Assembly (NCBI RefSeq): GCF_001652265.1 | Contig: NZ_LWBS01000415.1 | Location: 1 to 55,068, forward strand | From: Rhizobium leguminosarum | GTDB taxonomy: Bacteria; Pseudomonadota; Alphaproteobacteria; Rhizobiales; Rhizobiaceae | Reading direction: 5' to 3' | Length of the DNA: 55,068 nucleotides | Notes under the pieces: generated by a model | What the model was told of the DNA's origin: nothing | What the model saw: only the letters and a program-made list of their open reading frames with translations | Databases searched by the model: none | Position numbers and translations under genes: made by a program | Shown: positions 7,039 to 15,623 of the stretch, one piece after another | Numbering within the stretch: the first letter of the stretch is position 1 | Layout of the letters: the number at the start of each line of letters is the position of its first letter

Positions 7039-10000
7039 TCAGGCTACCTTCCTGGCAGAGGCCCCTGCCTCGCGCGCCTCGGCCGCGAGTTCCGCCTCAA
7101 CCTCCCGGAACTGGCGACGTTTTTCGGCCAGTTCCCCCGCGAAGGCAAAGTCACCACCCTGACGCGACTGGTAGGAGCCCAGGCGGCGACGCGCCTCACC
7201 CAGCCGCTGGCGATAGCGTTCCCGCTCGCCTTCGAAGTCGTCAAGCCGGTGCTCTAGGCGGGAGACGGCGCCGAGTGGCGTCACTGTCACGGCCAGATCG
7301 ATCTCGTAGTCCGCGCCCGTGCGCTGGAGCATGGTGGTGTAGCGATAGCCGTCAGACCTGCCGAACCGCTCGCCATCATAGACGAGATCGAAGCCGCCAA
7401 CGGAGGCGATTACGATCTCGCCCTCCTGCTGCAGTTGAACGAGAGTGAGAATTTCCTTCATCAGCGCACGGCCGGCATCCTTTCGCTCGTCGTATGACGC
7501 ACCCGTGACGGTCATCGTAAAGGCATCTCCCGCAGTCGGAATTAGCCGCTCGATGTCCTTGCCAATCTCGGCGAGCCGCCGGATTGATACCTCGATGTCG
7601 CGTTCGGCGTCCCCGACCTGTCGGCGCACCGCGAACAGGTCGTCATCATGGGCAGCGCGTAGCCGCTCGAGACGAGCGATGTCGGCTTCGAGACCAGCCT
7701 TCTGCATCAGGCGCTCGTCGCCCGAGGCAATCGCCTTGGCCATGGCGAACTGGTTGGCCTGGCCTTCTCTGAGATCGTCCAGCCTGCGTATCGAGGTGTC
7801 GCCGGATAAAGCCGCGGCAATGAAGCGGGCCTTGCGCTCATTGTTCTGCCACATGGCAGCATCAAGTGACCCTTGCGTGGCGTAGGCGAAGATATCGACG
7901 ACATCATGCTGATTGCCTTGGCGGACGATGCGGCCCTCACGCTGCTCGATCTGCGACGGCAGCCACGGCACATCGAGGTGATGCAGCGCCTTCAACCTGA
8001 GCTGGGCGTTGACGCCGGTGCCCATGGTCTCAGACGAGCCGATCAGAAAGCGAACCTTGCCCGAACGGACGTCACCGAACAGACGTTGCTTGGCCTCGGT
8101 CTTCTTAAAGTCCTGCATGAACGCGATTTCCGACGCGGGCACGCCCAGGCGGATCAATTCGTCGCGAATCCAGCGGTAAGCGGAAAAGCCACGCGTCTTC
8201 TCGACATTGATGGTGCCGAGATCGGAGAAGATCATCTGGGCGGCGCCCGGCAGTTCATGGGGCTTGCCGTCCGGACGAAGATAGGTGTTTTCGCTCGTTT
8301 CCTTCCAGATGCAAAAGGCATTCTCGATGAGGAGATTGAGCTTGTTGTCCGGCTCGTTTTCGTTTGCCGGAATGACCAGGCGCAGGTCGATCGCCGCGTG
8401 GCGGCCGTCGGTGATGACGGACAGCAGGATATCGTCGCCGGGTTGAGCCGGCCCCTCCCGCATCTCGATCGCCTTGATGCGGCTGTCGAGGATTTTCTGA
8501 TAGAGTTTGAAGGCCGCCGTCGGCTGCGCCGTGAGTATCTGCCGCCGACCGGTCGAGAGGTCCGGAACCTTGACATATTGCTTCAGGTCCTGCGGCATCA
8601 CCACGTCGGCGAACGAGCGGAACATGGCGATCAGTTCCGGCACGTTGACGAAGCTCGCAAACCGGCTCACCGGCTTGTATTTGCCGGACGGCTGGATTTC
8701 CAGTTCGGTCGTCGTGTCGCCAAAGGTCGAGGCCCAGGCGTCGAATTCGTGAAGCCCACGTTCGCGGAGCGCCTCGTGGCCGAGCAGGCGCTGGATCGAG
8801 AACATCTCACCGAGCGTGTTGGTGATTGGCGTGCCGGAGGCCAAAATCAGCGCGCGGCCGGGATTCTTGGTCTCGATATAGCGGGACTTGACATAGAGGT
8901 CCCAGGCCCGCTGCGACCCGTTCGGGTCGATGCCTTTCAGTGTCGACATATTGGTCGCAAAAGAGAGTTTGCGGAATTCCTGCGCCTCGTCGACAATGAT
9001 CTGATCGACGCCGATTTCCGAGATCGTGAGAAGGTCGTCCTTGCGGGTTGAGAGCGCTTCCAACCGCTCTTGCAAACCTTCCTTCAGGCGCTCGAGCCGC
9101 TTTCGCGACACCCGATCCTCACTGTCCGCCTTGGTCAGCAGATCCTCGTAGAGCTCGAGCTCGTCATGGATCATTTGGCTCTCGAACGCCGACGGCACGG
9201 CGATGAAGCTGAAAGCGGAATGGGTGATGATAACAGCATCCCAGGTGGCGGTGGCGGCTCGCGACAGGAACCGTGCCCGCTTGTCCTTGGTGAAGTTGGT
9301 CTCGTCGGCGACGAGAATGCGGGCATTCGGATAGAGAGCGAGGAACTCGCGCGCCGCCTGTGCGAGGCAATGGCCCGGCACGACCAGCATCGCCTTGGCG
9401 ATCAGGCCGAGACGGCGCTGCTCCATGATTGCGGCGGCCATCGTCATCGTCTTGCCGGCGCCGACGGCGTGAGCGAGATAGGTGGAGCCTGCAGAAATAA
9501 TCCGCCAGATGCCGCGCTTCTGGTGCCCATACAAAACAAAGGCGCCAGAGGCGCCGGGCAGCTTCAGATGGGAGCCGTCGAATTTTCGCGGCGCGATGTT
9601 GTTGAAGCGGTCATTATAGACCCGCGCAAGCCGGTCGGTGCGGTCGGGGTCAGTCCAGACCCAGTTCTGAAAAGCTTCCTTGATCTTTTGCAGCTTGTCG
9701 CGGGCTGCTTCCGTGTCGACGACATTCAGAACGCGACGTTCACCGCCAACGTCCTTGAACACGTCGAAGATCTGCGGCACCCGGCTGTTCAGCGCATCCG
9801 CCAACAATTCACCGGCGTGACGGCGGCTCGTGCCCCATTCGGAGGTTCCAGCGGCGTTGTAGCCAAGCTGTCGCGCCTCCACCGTCCATGACCCAAGCTC
9901 CGGCAGGTGGTGGATCCGAATGTCGGCATCCATCGTCTCCTTGACGAAGACGACGACATCGGCAGCTGGGATCCATGGCGCGCCGAGACGGGCGGTGATA

Positions 10001-12138
10001 TCCGAAGGCCGGAGGTCCGCAGGCTGGACGTCCTGCAGCGCTCGGACATTGCGCTCGTATACTGGATCGAGCGACGCGGCTGCCTCGGCGACCGTGAGCT
10101 TGGTGCGGACCGAACCGGAGAGATAGGCGTCGGACGTCAGCCAGGAGCCATCGGCGGGATCGCGGAAGATGGCGTCACCGAGTTCGTCGATCACAGCATC
10201 CGGATCACGGTGCAGCAGTTCGGCAGTATGGTCTGGATCAACGCGGCCACGCTCGTTGAGAACGACGGCGAGCGCGTCGGCTGCCGAGGTTATGACCGGC
10301 GCCGCGGGCAGCGAGATCACCCGCTCGGTGAAGATCGGACCAGGCTTCGCCGTATCGGTTTCGAGATCGTAGTCCTCGATCGAGGCCACCAGCCAGCAAT
10401 CGGGATCGTCCAGGAACGGCAGGAGATTCGGCCGGCGATGGGTTTCGCGGACCTCGCCGCTTTCCTCATCCTCCGAGATCGAAACCGTCGTATGGTTGAT
10501 CGGCCCGAAGTCACGCACAAAACTCGACCAGGCGATACGCAGCCGAACCTGCAGATCCCGCCACGGCTGATCGCGTTCCTGCGCTTTCAGCACCTCGCGC
10601 ACGGCGTCGCGGATCGGGATCAGCTTCTTGATGATCCGGACATGCTTTTCGGACAGGCCCTCGCCGGTGCGGCCCTTGCGAACCTGGATCGAGACGGGAA
10701 CGCCGTCGACCATCTGCATCGGGCCGTGCCTGACGTCGATGAAGAAGCTGCCTTCGCGAACCCTGTCGTTGCTGGGGCGGAGATCGACCATCTCGCGCAG
10801 TTCCTCTTCCAGATCGATGTCGATCTGCGACGGCTCGCCGTCATACAGATCCTCCGGAAGAAGAGCGATCACGGCCTTAAGTGCCGTTTCGAGATCTTCA
10901 CCGGCGCGTGGCCGGCACGTATAGGTCTCGCCGAACGGGCCAGACGTTAGGGCATGCTCGCCGAGCACGAGATCCGGGTGCCGCGCGAACCAGCGGTTCA
11001 CACGGATCGCCCCCTCGTCGGATGTCGCAGGACGCACCTCCTCCAGATCGAGCCACGACAGCTCGCCCTCGGGCTCGGCGACCTTGCGCTTGCGAAAAAA
11101 CAGGATGTCCACGACCACATCGGTACCGGCGTCGCGGCGGAAGCTGCCCTCGGGGAGGCGGATCGCTGCGATCAGATCGGCGGCCTTCGCGATATGCTCG
11201 CGAGCTGTGCTGTCCGCCTTGTCCATCGTGCCGCTGCTTGTCACGAACGCCGCGAGTGCACCGGGCTTCAAAAGATCAATCGACCGGGCAATGAAGTAGT
11301 CGTGCAGCCGCAGACCGAGCCGACGGTACTGCCGATCCGAGCGAACCGTTCGATCGGAGAAGGGCGGGTTGCCGATGGCGAGATCATAGATCACATTGAG
11401 ATCGGTGCGCGCGAAGTCGGCGTTGATGATGCGCGCCTTCGGCTGAAGAAGCCGGACAATCCGCGCCGTCACCGGATCGAGTTCGATGCCGGTGACATAG
11501 CTTGTGTCTCGGAGCGCCGTTGGCATCAGCGCCGGAAACAGGCCCGTGCCGATTCCCGGCTCCAGCACGCGGCCCCCGCGCCATCCGAGCCGCCGCAAGC
11601 CCGCCCAGATCGCCCGGACGATGAACTCGGGAGTGAAGTGAGCATATTGGGTGCAGCGCGCGAGCGAAGCATAGTCGGCGTCGGTGACGGCACTTTCCAG
11701 CGAACTGCCGAGGTCATCCCAGCCTTCCCGGAAATCGACTTCGCCTGGACGCCGGAACATGCCGTTCGCGAGTTCCGATGCGCCAAAACCGGTGAAGCGG
11801 ATCAGCTTCGCCTGCTCGTCACGGATGGCGGGTCGATCCTGCTTTTCGATTTCGTTGGCGGTCAGGATGGCTGCAAGATTCGCCTTCGCCCTTTGCTTCC
11901 AGTCGATCGCAAGTCCACGATCGCCATCGTCGAGATAGAAATTAGCGCACGCACCTTGTCTCCGCGGTGCCGGCCGCTTCGCAGCTGGCAGATGCAATGC
12001 CGGCGTCGGGGAGAGCGGCGACGGATCGGGATCGTCGTCGTTGGCGGCGAAACCGCCAAACGCGGTGACGCCCAAGCCAAGCCCGGACGACAATGCGCTG
12101 CTGCCTGATATATCGAGGGTGAAGGGATCGTTGGACAT
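7039..12138 (-). CDS. Giant DNA methylase-SNF2/DEAD helicase fusion, DarB-like antirestriction or DNA-processing protein
   Basis: This 1,699-aa protein has an N-terminal class I N6-adenine methyltransferase domain: SAM-binding LEPGIGTG at about 192-199 and catalytic NPPF at about 257-260. A superfamily 2 helicase follows, with Walker A HAVGAGKT near residue 890, the DEAQ box near 1050 and motif VI IEQREGRIVRQG near 1400. The end is a long charged, probably coiled-coil tail. The architecture resembles phage P1 DarB and large plasmid methylase/helicase proteins; no nuclease domain is visible. The start at 12138 follows an ideal AAGGAG; an ATG 10 codons earlier lacks one. With ArdC, ParB-like and Toprim neighbours it suggests protection or processing of plasmid DNA. 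Cytoplasmic, no signal sequence. Confidence 0.88.
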   Translation of the reverse strand: MSNDPFTLDISGSSALSSGLGLGVTAFGGFAANDDDPDPSPLSPTPALHLPAAKRPAPRRQGACANFYLDDGDRGLAIDWKQRAKANLAAILTANEIEKQDRPAIRDEQAKLIRFTGFGASELANGMFRRPGEVDFREGWDDLGSSLESAVTDADYASLARCTQYAHFTPEFIVRAIWAGLRRLGWRGGRVLEPGIGTGLFPALMPTALRDTSYVTGIELDPVTARIVRLLQPKARIINADFARTDLNVIYDLAIGNPPFSDRTVRSDRQYRRLGLRLHDYFIARSIDLLKPGALAAFVTSSGTMDKADSTAREHIAKAADLIAAIRLPEGSFRRDAGTDVVVDILFFRKRKVAEPEGELSWLDLEEVRPATSDEGAIRVNRWFARHPDLVLGEHALTSGPFGETYTCRPRAGEDLETALKAVIALLPEDLYDGEPSQIDIDLEEELREMVDLRPSNDRVREGSFFIDVRHGPMQMVDGVPVSIQVRKGRTGEGLSEKHVRIIKKLIPIRDAVREVLKAQERDQPWRDLQVRLRIAWSSFVRDFGPINHTTVSISEDEESGEVRETHRRPNLLPFLDDPDCWLVASIEDYDLETDTAKPGPIFTERVISLPAAPVITSAADALAVVLNERGRVDPDHTAELLHRDPDAVIDELGDAIFRDPADGSWLTSDAYLSGSVRTKLTVAEAAASLDPVYERNVRALQDVQPADLRPSDITARLGAPWIPAADVVVFVKETMDADIRIHHLPELGSWTVEARQLGYNAAGTSEWGTSRRHAGELLADALNSRVPQIFDVFKDVGGERRVLNVVDTEAARDKLQKIKEAFQNWVWTDPDRTDRLARVYNDRFNNIAPRKFDGSHLKLPGASGAFVLYGHQKRGIWRIISAGSTYLAHAVGAGKTMTMAAAIMEQRRLGLIAKAMLVVPGHCLAQAAREFLALYPNARILVADETNFTKDKRARFLSRAATATWDAVIITHSAFSFIAVPSAFESQMIHDELELYEDLLTKADSEDRVSRKRLERLKEGLQERLEALSTRKDDLLTISEIGVDQIIVDEAQEFRKLSFATNMSTLKGIDPNGSQRAWDLYVKSRYIETKNPGRALILASGTPITNTLGEMFSIQRLLGHEALRERGLHEFDAWASTFGDTTTELEIQPSGKYKPVSRFASFVNVPELIAMFRSFADVVMPQDLKQYVKVPDLSTGRRQILTAQPTAAFKLYQKILDSRIKAIEMREGPAQPGDDILLSVITDGRHAAIDLRLVIPANENEPDNKLNLLIENAFCIWKETSENTYLRPDGKPHELPGAAQMIFSDLGTINVEKTRGFSAYRWIRDELIRLGVPASEIAFMQDFKKTEAKQRLFGDVRSGKVRFLIGSSETMGTGVNAQLRLKALHHLDVPWLPSQIEQREGRIVRQGNQHDVVDIFAYATQGSLDAAMWQNNERKARFIAAALSGDTSIRRLDDLREGQANQFAMAKAIASGDERLMQKAGLEADIARLERLRAAHDDDLFAVRRQVGDAERDIEVSIRRLAEIGKDIERLIPTAGDAFTMTVTGASYDERKDAGRALMKEILTLVQLQQEGEIVIASVGGFDLVYDGERFGRSDGYRYTTMLQRTGADYEIDLAVTVTPLGAVSRLEHRLDDFEGERERYRQRLGEARRRLGSYQSRQGGDFAFAGELAEKRRQFREVEAELAAEAREAGASARKVA

Positions 12139-12438
12139 GGAAAACTCCTTTTCGAGGATGTGCGTCATCGCCCACGGGACAGGTCCCGCGGCTGTGAAGG
12201 CGGATGAAAATGAGGTGAGGGATGGACCTGGTTTCGGCTGTGCAGCGATCGCGCGCTACAAGCGCGTGATTACGGAGACCTGCATGGTTTCCGGCGCAAA
12301 CTGCGCCCGCAGGTGCGACGCTTCCGGGTTTGTGAAAAGCAGTGCTTCCAGGTGGTTGCGGGAGAGGGGATCATCTGCGGCTCCTTGCGCGTCTTCGAAC
12401 TGATATGCGGCGCCGTCCTCTCGACCTCGCCATCTTCT
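12139..12438. other. Intergenic spacer between primase-like and methylase-helicase genes
   Basis: This 300-bp stretch upstream of the methylase-helicase start must hold its promoter unless it is cotranscribed with the primase-like gene. I see no convincing -35/-10 pair, hairpin or conserved frame in it beyond the ribosome binding site. Confidence 0.4.
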
Positions 12439-13467
12439 TCAGTTCTCCATGACCCCTTGCCTGCCGCCGGCATCGCGACCGGTCGGGTCAAGGGCCGGCT
12501 CAGCCGGGCGAAGCCTCCCTTGACGCGGGCGGCGGGAATGCGGCACGCCTCTTTCTCTTCGTTCCCTCATTTCCTTCTCCCTGATCTTCAGGGTCTCGTT
12601 CCAGTCCTCCTCGTGCGGGCGCAGCCGCGACCAGTCGCAGCCGGCATCCTCGGCAAGCGCCCGCAACCGCTCGGCAAACAGATCGCCTTGTGCATTGGCG
12701 TCCGTCGCAGCGACCAGCCGGGCATCCTGTCGGGAGGCCAAGTCCCACAGCGCGGCCTGCGTGGCCGGCGACCACCCGCCGCCGGTGCTGAGATAGAGCG
12801 TGCCTTCCCGCATCCCCTCGATCGCCGCGAGACTCATGGCATCGATCGCAGCTTCCGTGACGGCCAGGCGCGACGCAGTAACCGACCCGAGACGGAAGAG
12901 AACCTTCCTTCCGCCAGAGGAGAAGCCCCGGTATTGCGGCCCTCGTGCTTCCCAGCCGGTCACAGCTCCGGTCTTGTCCGTATGAGCTGCCCATATGCTG
13001 CCATGCGGGCCTTCTCGAAGAAGGCCGCCTTTGATCGCGGTGCGGAGTAAAGGCGACGGCAGGCAACGCTCGCCATTGAGATAACGCCATGTCGCCGATC
13101 CGGGCCATGGGCGGCGGCGCGCCTGCCAACGATCGGGGAGGGAGAGGTCGTATCCTCCATCAGGCTCCAACGACTGCCACTCCGGCTCGGTGATCGTGAA
13201 TCCCACGAGATCCGCGACCCTTTCGGCGCCTTCGCGAAATCCGACATGATCGAGATGCTCGACAAGCCCGAACACATCGCCTTTCGCATCACTGAGCGGA
13301 TCGAACCATCCACGCCCTTCATGCGTGACGATGATGATTTCACCGCCACGGCGAAACTTGATCGCCCGCCGGGTGCTTTCCTTGATGTCGATGGCGAAGC
13401 TCGCCTTTTCGAGAACGGCCGCGCAACTGACCCGTTCGCGCAGCGCTTCTATGTCTCTTCTCTTCAT
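12439..13467 (-). CDS. Toprim/DUF3991 primase-like protein
   Basis: The 342-aa product begins MKRRDIEALRERVSCAAVLE, a common start of DUF3991/Toprim plasmid proteins. It has an N-terminal part related to the primase zinc-binding region without an obvious CHC2 cysteine set (GRGWFDPLSDAKGDVFGLVEHL, about 50-71). The Toprim domain follows, with VTEAAIDAMSLAAIEG (the invariant Glu of the domain) and later LVAATDANAQGD as the Asp-containing motif. The last 35 residues are arginine- and proline-rich and resemble a sequence repeated in the spacer at about 13610-13665. Likely role: primase- or topoisomerase-like DNA metabolism on the plasmid. The start at 13467 has a weak GGAAAT site; the open frame extends to 13593 but that part looks non-coding. 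Confidence 0.8.
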   Translation of the reverse strand: MKRRDIEALRERVSCAAVLEKASFAIDIKESTRRAIKFRRGGEIIIVTHEGRGWFDPLSDAKGDVFGLVEHLDHVGFREGAERVADLVGFTITEPEWQSLEPDGGYDLSLPDRWQARRRPWPGSATWRYLNGERCLPSPLLRTAIKGGLLREGPHGSIWAAHTDKTGAVTGWEARGPQYRGFSSGGRKVLFRLGSVTASRLAVTEAAIDAMSLAAIEGMREGTLYLSTGGGWSPATQAALWDLASRQDARLVAATDANAQGDLFAERLRALAEDAGCDWSRLRPHEEDWNETLKIREKEMRERRERGVPHSRRPRQGRLRPAEPALDPTGRDAGGRQGVMEN

Positions 13468-13605
13468 TTTATTTCCGATCGCCCGGCGATCGGCCCTCGT
13501 TGCCCGTCCCTGCCCGTTGTTTCGCGGACACTTCCTCCCGCCGCGAAGAGCAAAGGCTGCAAGGGCGCGGCCGGCAACTGTCGGATCATGCAATGATCTG
13601 CCCGG

Positions 13606-13664
13606 TCGCGGCGAAGCCTCCCTTGCGGCATGCGGCTCGCTGGCGGCACGCCAAAGGCAAGGCC
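13606..13664. repeat. Partial repeat of the primase gene's 3' segment
   Basis: The spacer contains CGAAGCCTCCCTTG and, about 28 bp on, CGGCACGCC. The same two blocks occur at 12509-12522 and 12541-12549 inside the 3' end of the primase-like gene. Translated on the minus strand both give GVP-...-QGRLRR/P. It may be a short rhizobial intergenic mosaic-type repeat that has become part of the gene's tail. The repeat is seen; its class is a guess. Confidence 0.35.
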
Positions 13665-13695
13665 GCCTCCAATGAGCCGGCCAGGGAAAGGATTC

Positions 13696-13845
13696 ATGGA
13701 CGATCTCAAGGTCGTCGTCGGCATCGATCTCGGCAGAGGGAAAGACGCTGTATTCACCGTCGACTTCAAAGACGGTGACCGGACCATGAGGTCATGGGAG
13801 CTGGAAGGAGCGGCACTGTGCGCGGGAAAGACCGAGCGACTTTAG
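13696..13845 (+). CDS. Small hypothetical protein (49 aa)
   Basis: The ATG at 13696 follows AGGGAAAGG. The product is MDDLKVVVGIDLGRGKDAVFTVD... and ends LCAGKTERL. The VGIDLGRGKD start resembles the first beta strand of RNase H/actin-like folds (GIDLGxG), so it could be the stump of a longer protein or a real small plasmid protein. It diverges from the primase-like gene. A hairpin (AGCGGGA ... TCCCGCT, 13855-13878) follows the stop and could act as a terminator, but it has no T-run. Confidence 0.45.
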   Translation: MDDLKVVVGIDLGRGKDAVFTVDFKDGDRTMRSWELEGAALCAGKTERL

Positions 13846-14096
13846 AGAGGCACCAGCGGGAGCCGGCCAATTCCCGCTCGATGGCTTCTCAAAGGCGTGG
13901 GACCTTACAGCGGGGAAAACGCGGATTGGTTTGCTTTCGTGGCCACCTCGGTTCGGCTACGTTCCGCACCGACCGCTGGAGCCATTTCAAAACCGATGGC
14001 GCGACCTTGCTGCGCCTGACGTCGCCAAAAACGGTGCATTTACAAGCAGCATGCAAGGTAAGGTGAAAGTGTCCGGCGCCCGCCACCATGATGCGA
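13846..14096. other. Intergenic spacer, no recognised gene
   Basis: After the hairpin at 13855-13878 the sequence has short open frames on both strands without family signature or ribosome binding site. It marks the change from the plasmid module to the decayed amino-sugar locus. Confidence 0.4.
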
Positions 14097-14297
14097 TCAG
14101 TCTGATCGCGTGAGCTTCGCTTTCTCAAGCGCCTGTTCCAATGATTCGGCGTTGAGCGAAGTAACCGCACGCTCCACGCACGCCTGAATTTCAGCGGTAT
14201 CCTTTCCCTCGATCAACGCTATATCAGCCACACTCCAGCCTCTCGATATCCAATGGAGACAGGTTCGTTCAAACGGCGAGAGCATTGCTATCTTCAT
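14097..14297 (-). CDS. Small LuxR-type helix-turn-helix protein
   Basis: The 66-aa product MKIAMLSPFERTCLHWIS... carries a single LuxR/GerE-like DNA-binding pattern (LSPFERTCLHWISRGWSVAD, then IQACVERAVTSLNAESLEQA). Rhizobia carry many such stand-alone helix-turn-helix proteins. The frame is open up to a TTG at 14378 with an ATG at 14357, so a start up to 27 codons earlier is possible; I chose 14297 because the LuxR-like similarity begins there. No sensing domain is present. Target unknown. Confidence 0.5.
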   Translation of the reverse strand: MKIAMLSPFERTCLHWISRGWSVADIALIEGKDTAEIQACVERAVTSLNAESLEQALEKAKLTRSD

Positions 14298-14559
14298 GAC
14301 GCGCTGGTCCCACTCAGCTAAAGCCCAGCAGGTTTCCGAGCGGAAAACATCGACCATAAGATTGGAGAACCTGTGCAAATTTGATCCAAGATCACCATGC
14401 CTGCTTGCCTCGAAAACCTTTAGTCCACTTCAGGCACAAGCCGACCTTTGTGCTCAGCATGCTCATGGCCTTTGCGGGTTCCGCAAGCGGAAGCTTATTC
14501 GTCAGAGCGATCGACGCGGCCATTGCGCGCGTGGCTGCCTCGGCAAGGCAGCGCCCCGA
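14298..14559. other. Spacer holding the lost 3' part of the SIS gene
   Basis: The SIS-domain pseudogene loses similarity near 14560 and no further piece of it is recognisable here. A plus-strand frame at 14381-14569 (MLMAFAGSASGSLFVRAID... in its second half) looks hydrophobic but has no ribosome binding site, so I leave it uncalled. Confidence 0.35.
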
Positions 14560-14829
14560 CCAAAGTTGAGCTCGAGACCGTAGATTGAAGCGAGTGACAG
14601 CCGAATCGAAGCGACGGCAATTTCGCGCTTAGCTCGATTGAATGTTTCAGGGACATGTCGGCGTGGTCGGACAAGCCTTGAGCGACTGTGACGACGAATT
14701 CGGAGTCCGGGGCGCGCAAACCGCACCGAAGGCAGCGAAGTCATTCGCTAAGCGATCGAGCAATCCGGCCGCAGCTTCTGGAACTTCGTCGATCTCTCGG
14801 CGCATGTTCGTTTGCATGGTGGCCTGCAT
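14560..14829 (-). pseudogene. SIS-domain aminosugar isomerase/deaminase, frameshifted and truncated
   Basis: Three reading frames must be joined to recover the family. The first is MQTNMRREIDEVPEAAAGLL with LLDRLANDFAAFGAV (from 14829). The second is DSEFVVTVAQGLSDHADMSL and KHSIELSAKLP (about 14720-14620). The third is VASIRLSLASIYGLELNF (about 14615-14565). The pattern FVVTVARGxSDHA...FLKYxIEL is the sugar-phosphate binding SIS domain of GlmS-like isomerases. The remaining two-thirds of a normal ~340-aa protein is gone. It directly follows the GntR gene, as expected for an amino-sugar catabolic operon (kinase, GntR, SIS isomerase). Confidence 0.75.
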
Positions 14830-14858
14830 GATAGGATCCTGTCTTGCAAGAAGAGGGG

Positions 14859-15623
14859 TTAGTTTTCGAGAAAGGTGAGCTCGCTGACGAAACCTTCGGC
14901 ATCGCCTCGGAAAAGAGAGCGGGTGAATTCGATCGCGCGGCCCGAAGCAAGATAGGCAACGCGTTTTGTCAAAAGACCAGCCGTTCCGACCGCGACGCCA
15001 AGCCTTGTGGCGTCCGGATCTTCGATGTTAAGTGCGAAAGTGCGCTGGATCGCACGAACGGGTCTAAAGTTTGCGTCCGCGAGTGTGTTGCAGATGGAAC
15101 AGGTAACGGTACGAGCGTCGGGCAGGAACTCGGAGGAAATGCATATGCGTTCAATCGCAAGCGGCTGGCCCGCCGAGCTCCGCAAGAGGGTGATGCGCAC
15201 GACGCGACTGTCGCTTGACAGGCCGAGTGACATCATCTCCTCTGGTGCGGGATGGGACGTGCTGCGCTCGATGCACTCGACTTTCGTGCCCGATCCAAGC
15301 CAGGAAATGCCACCCGTCAAAAGGTTCGCGCGTGACGGAGGCTGATCTGCGCGGACCGCCGATCCGGCTACGAAGGTTCCTGAGCCGCGCCGGCGAACCA
15401 GAAATCCGTCTTGGACGAGATGGTCGATTGCTTTGCGGACCGTTACACGGCTAACGCGGACATGTTCAGCGAGGTCTCGTTCGGGATAAAGAACGTCGCC
15501 CTCTTTGAGTTTACCCGACACGATCGCCTTTTCAAGCGTCAGGCGAAGCCTTTGATAGAGCGGACCGGCGCCCTTGATGTCTGTGCCCCATCCTGGAAGC
15601 ATGGCCGCAAGCCTGTCGCTCAT
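14859..15623 (-). CDS. GntR/HutC family transcriptional regulator (amino-sugar locus)
   Basis: The 254-aa product has a winged-helix GntR domain near the N-terminus (GPLYQRLRLTLEKAIVSGKL, then YPERDLAEHVRVSRVTVRKAI and DHLVQDGFLVRRRGSGTFVA, about residues 18-85). A UTRA-type effector domain fills the C-terminal half and ends with LTRSLFRGDAEGFVSELTF-like text. Length and domain order are normal for the HutC subfamily, whose members (NagR, DasR) sense phosphorylated amino sugars. The ATG at 15623 overlaps the proper stop of the upstream kinase gene (ATGA). Because of a frameshift in the kinase, the two genes now form one continuous 547-codon frame. Likely represses this operon in response to amino-sugar phosphate. 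Confidence 0.85.
   Translation of the reverse strand: MSDRLAAMLPGWGTDIKGAGPLYQRLRLTLEKAIVSGKLKEGDVLYPERDLAEHVRVSRVTVRKAIDHLVQDGFLVRRRGSGTFVAGSAVRADQPPSRANLLTGGISWLGSGTKVECIERSTSHPAPEEMMSLGLSSDSRVVRITLLRSSAGQPLAIERICISSEFLPDARTVTCSICNTLADANFRPVRAIQRTFALNIEDPDATRLGVAVGTAGLLTKRVAYLASGRAIEFTRSLFRGDAEGFVSELTFLEN

Noticed and set aside
7873..9051. Plus-strand open frame of 392 codons opposite the methylase-helicase
   Set aside because: The opposite strand has helicase motifs in this stretch; the plus-strand product has none.
14381..14569. Plus-strand 62-codon frame with a hydrophobic segment
   Set aside because: No ribosome binding site and no recognised family, and it lies in the lost 3' part of the SIS pseudogene.
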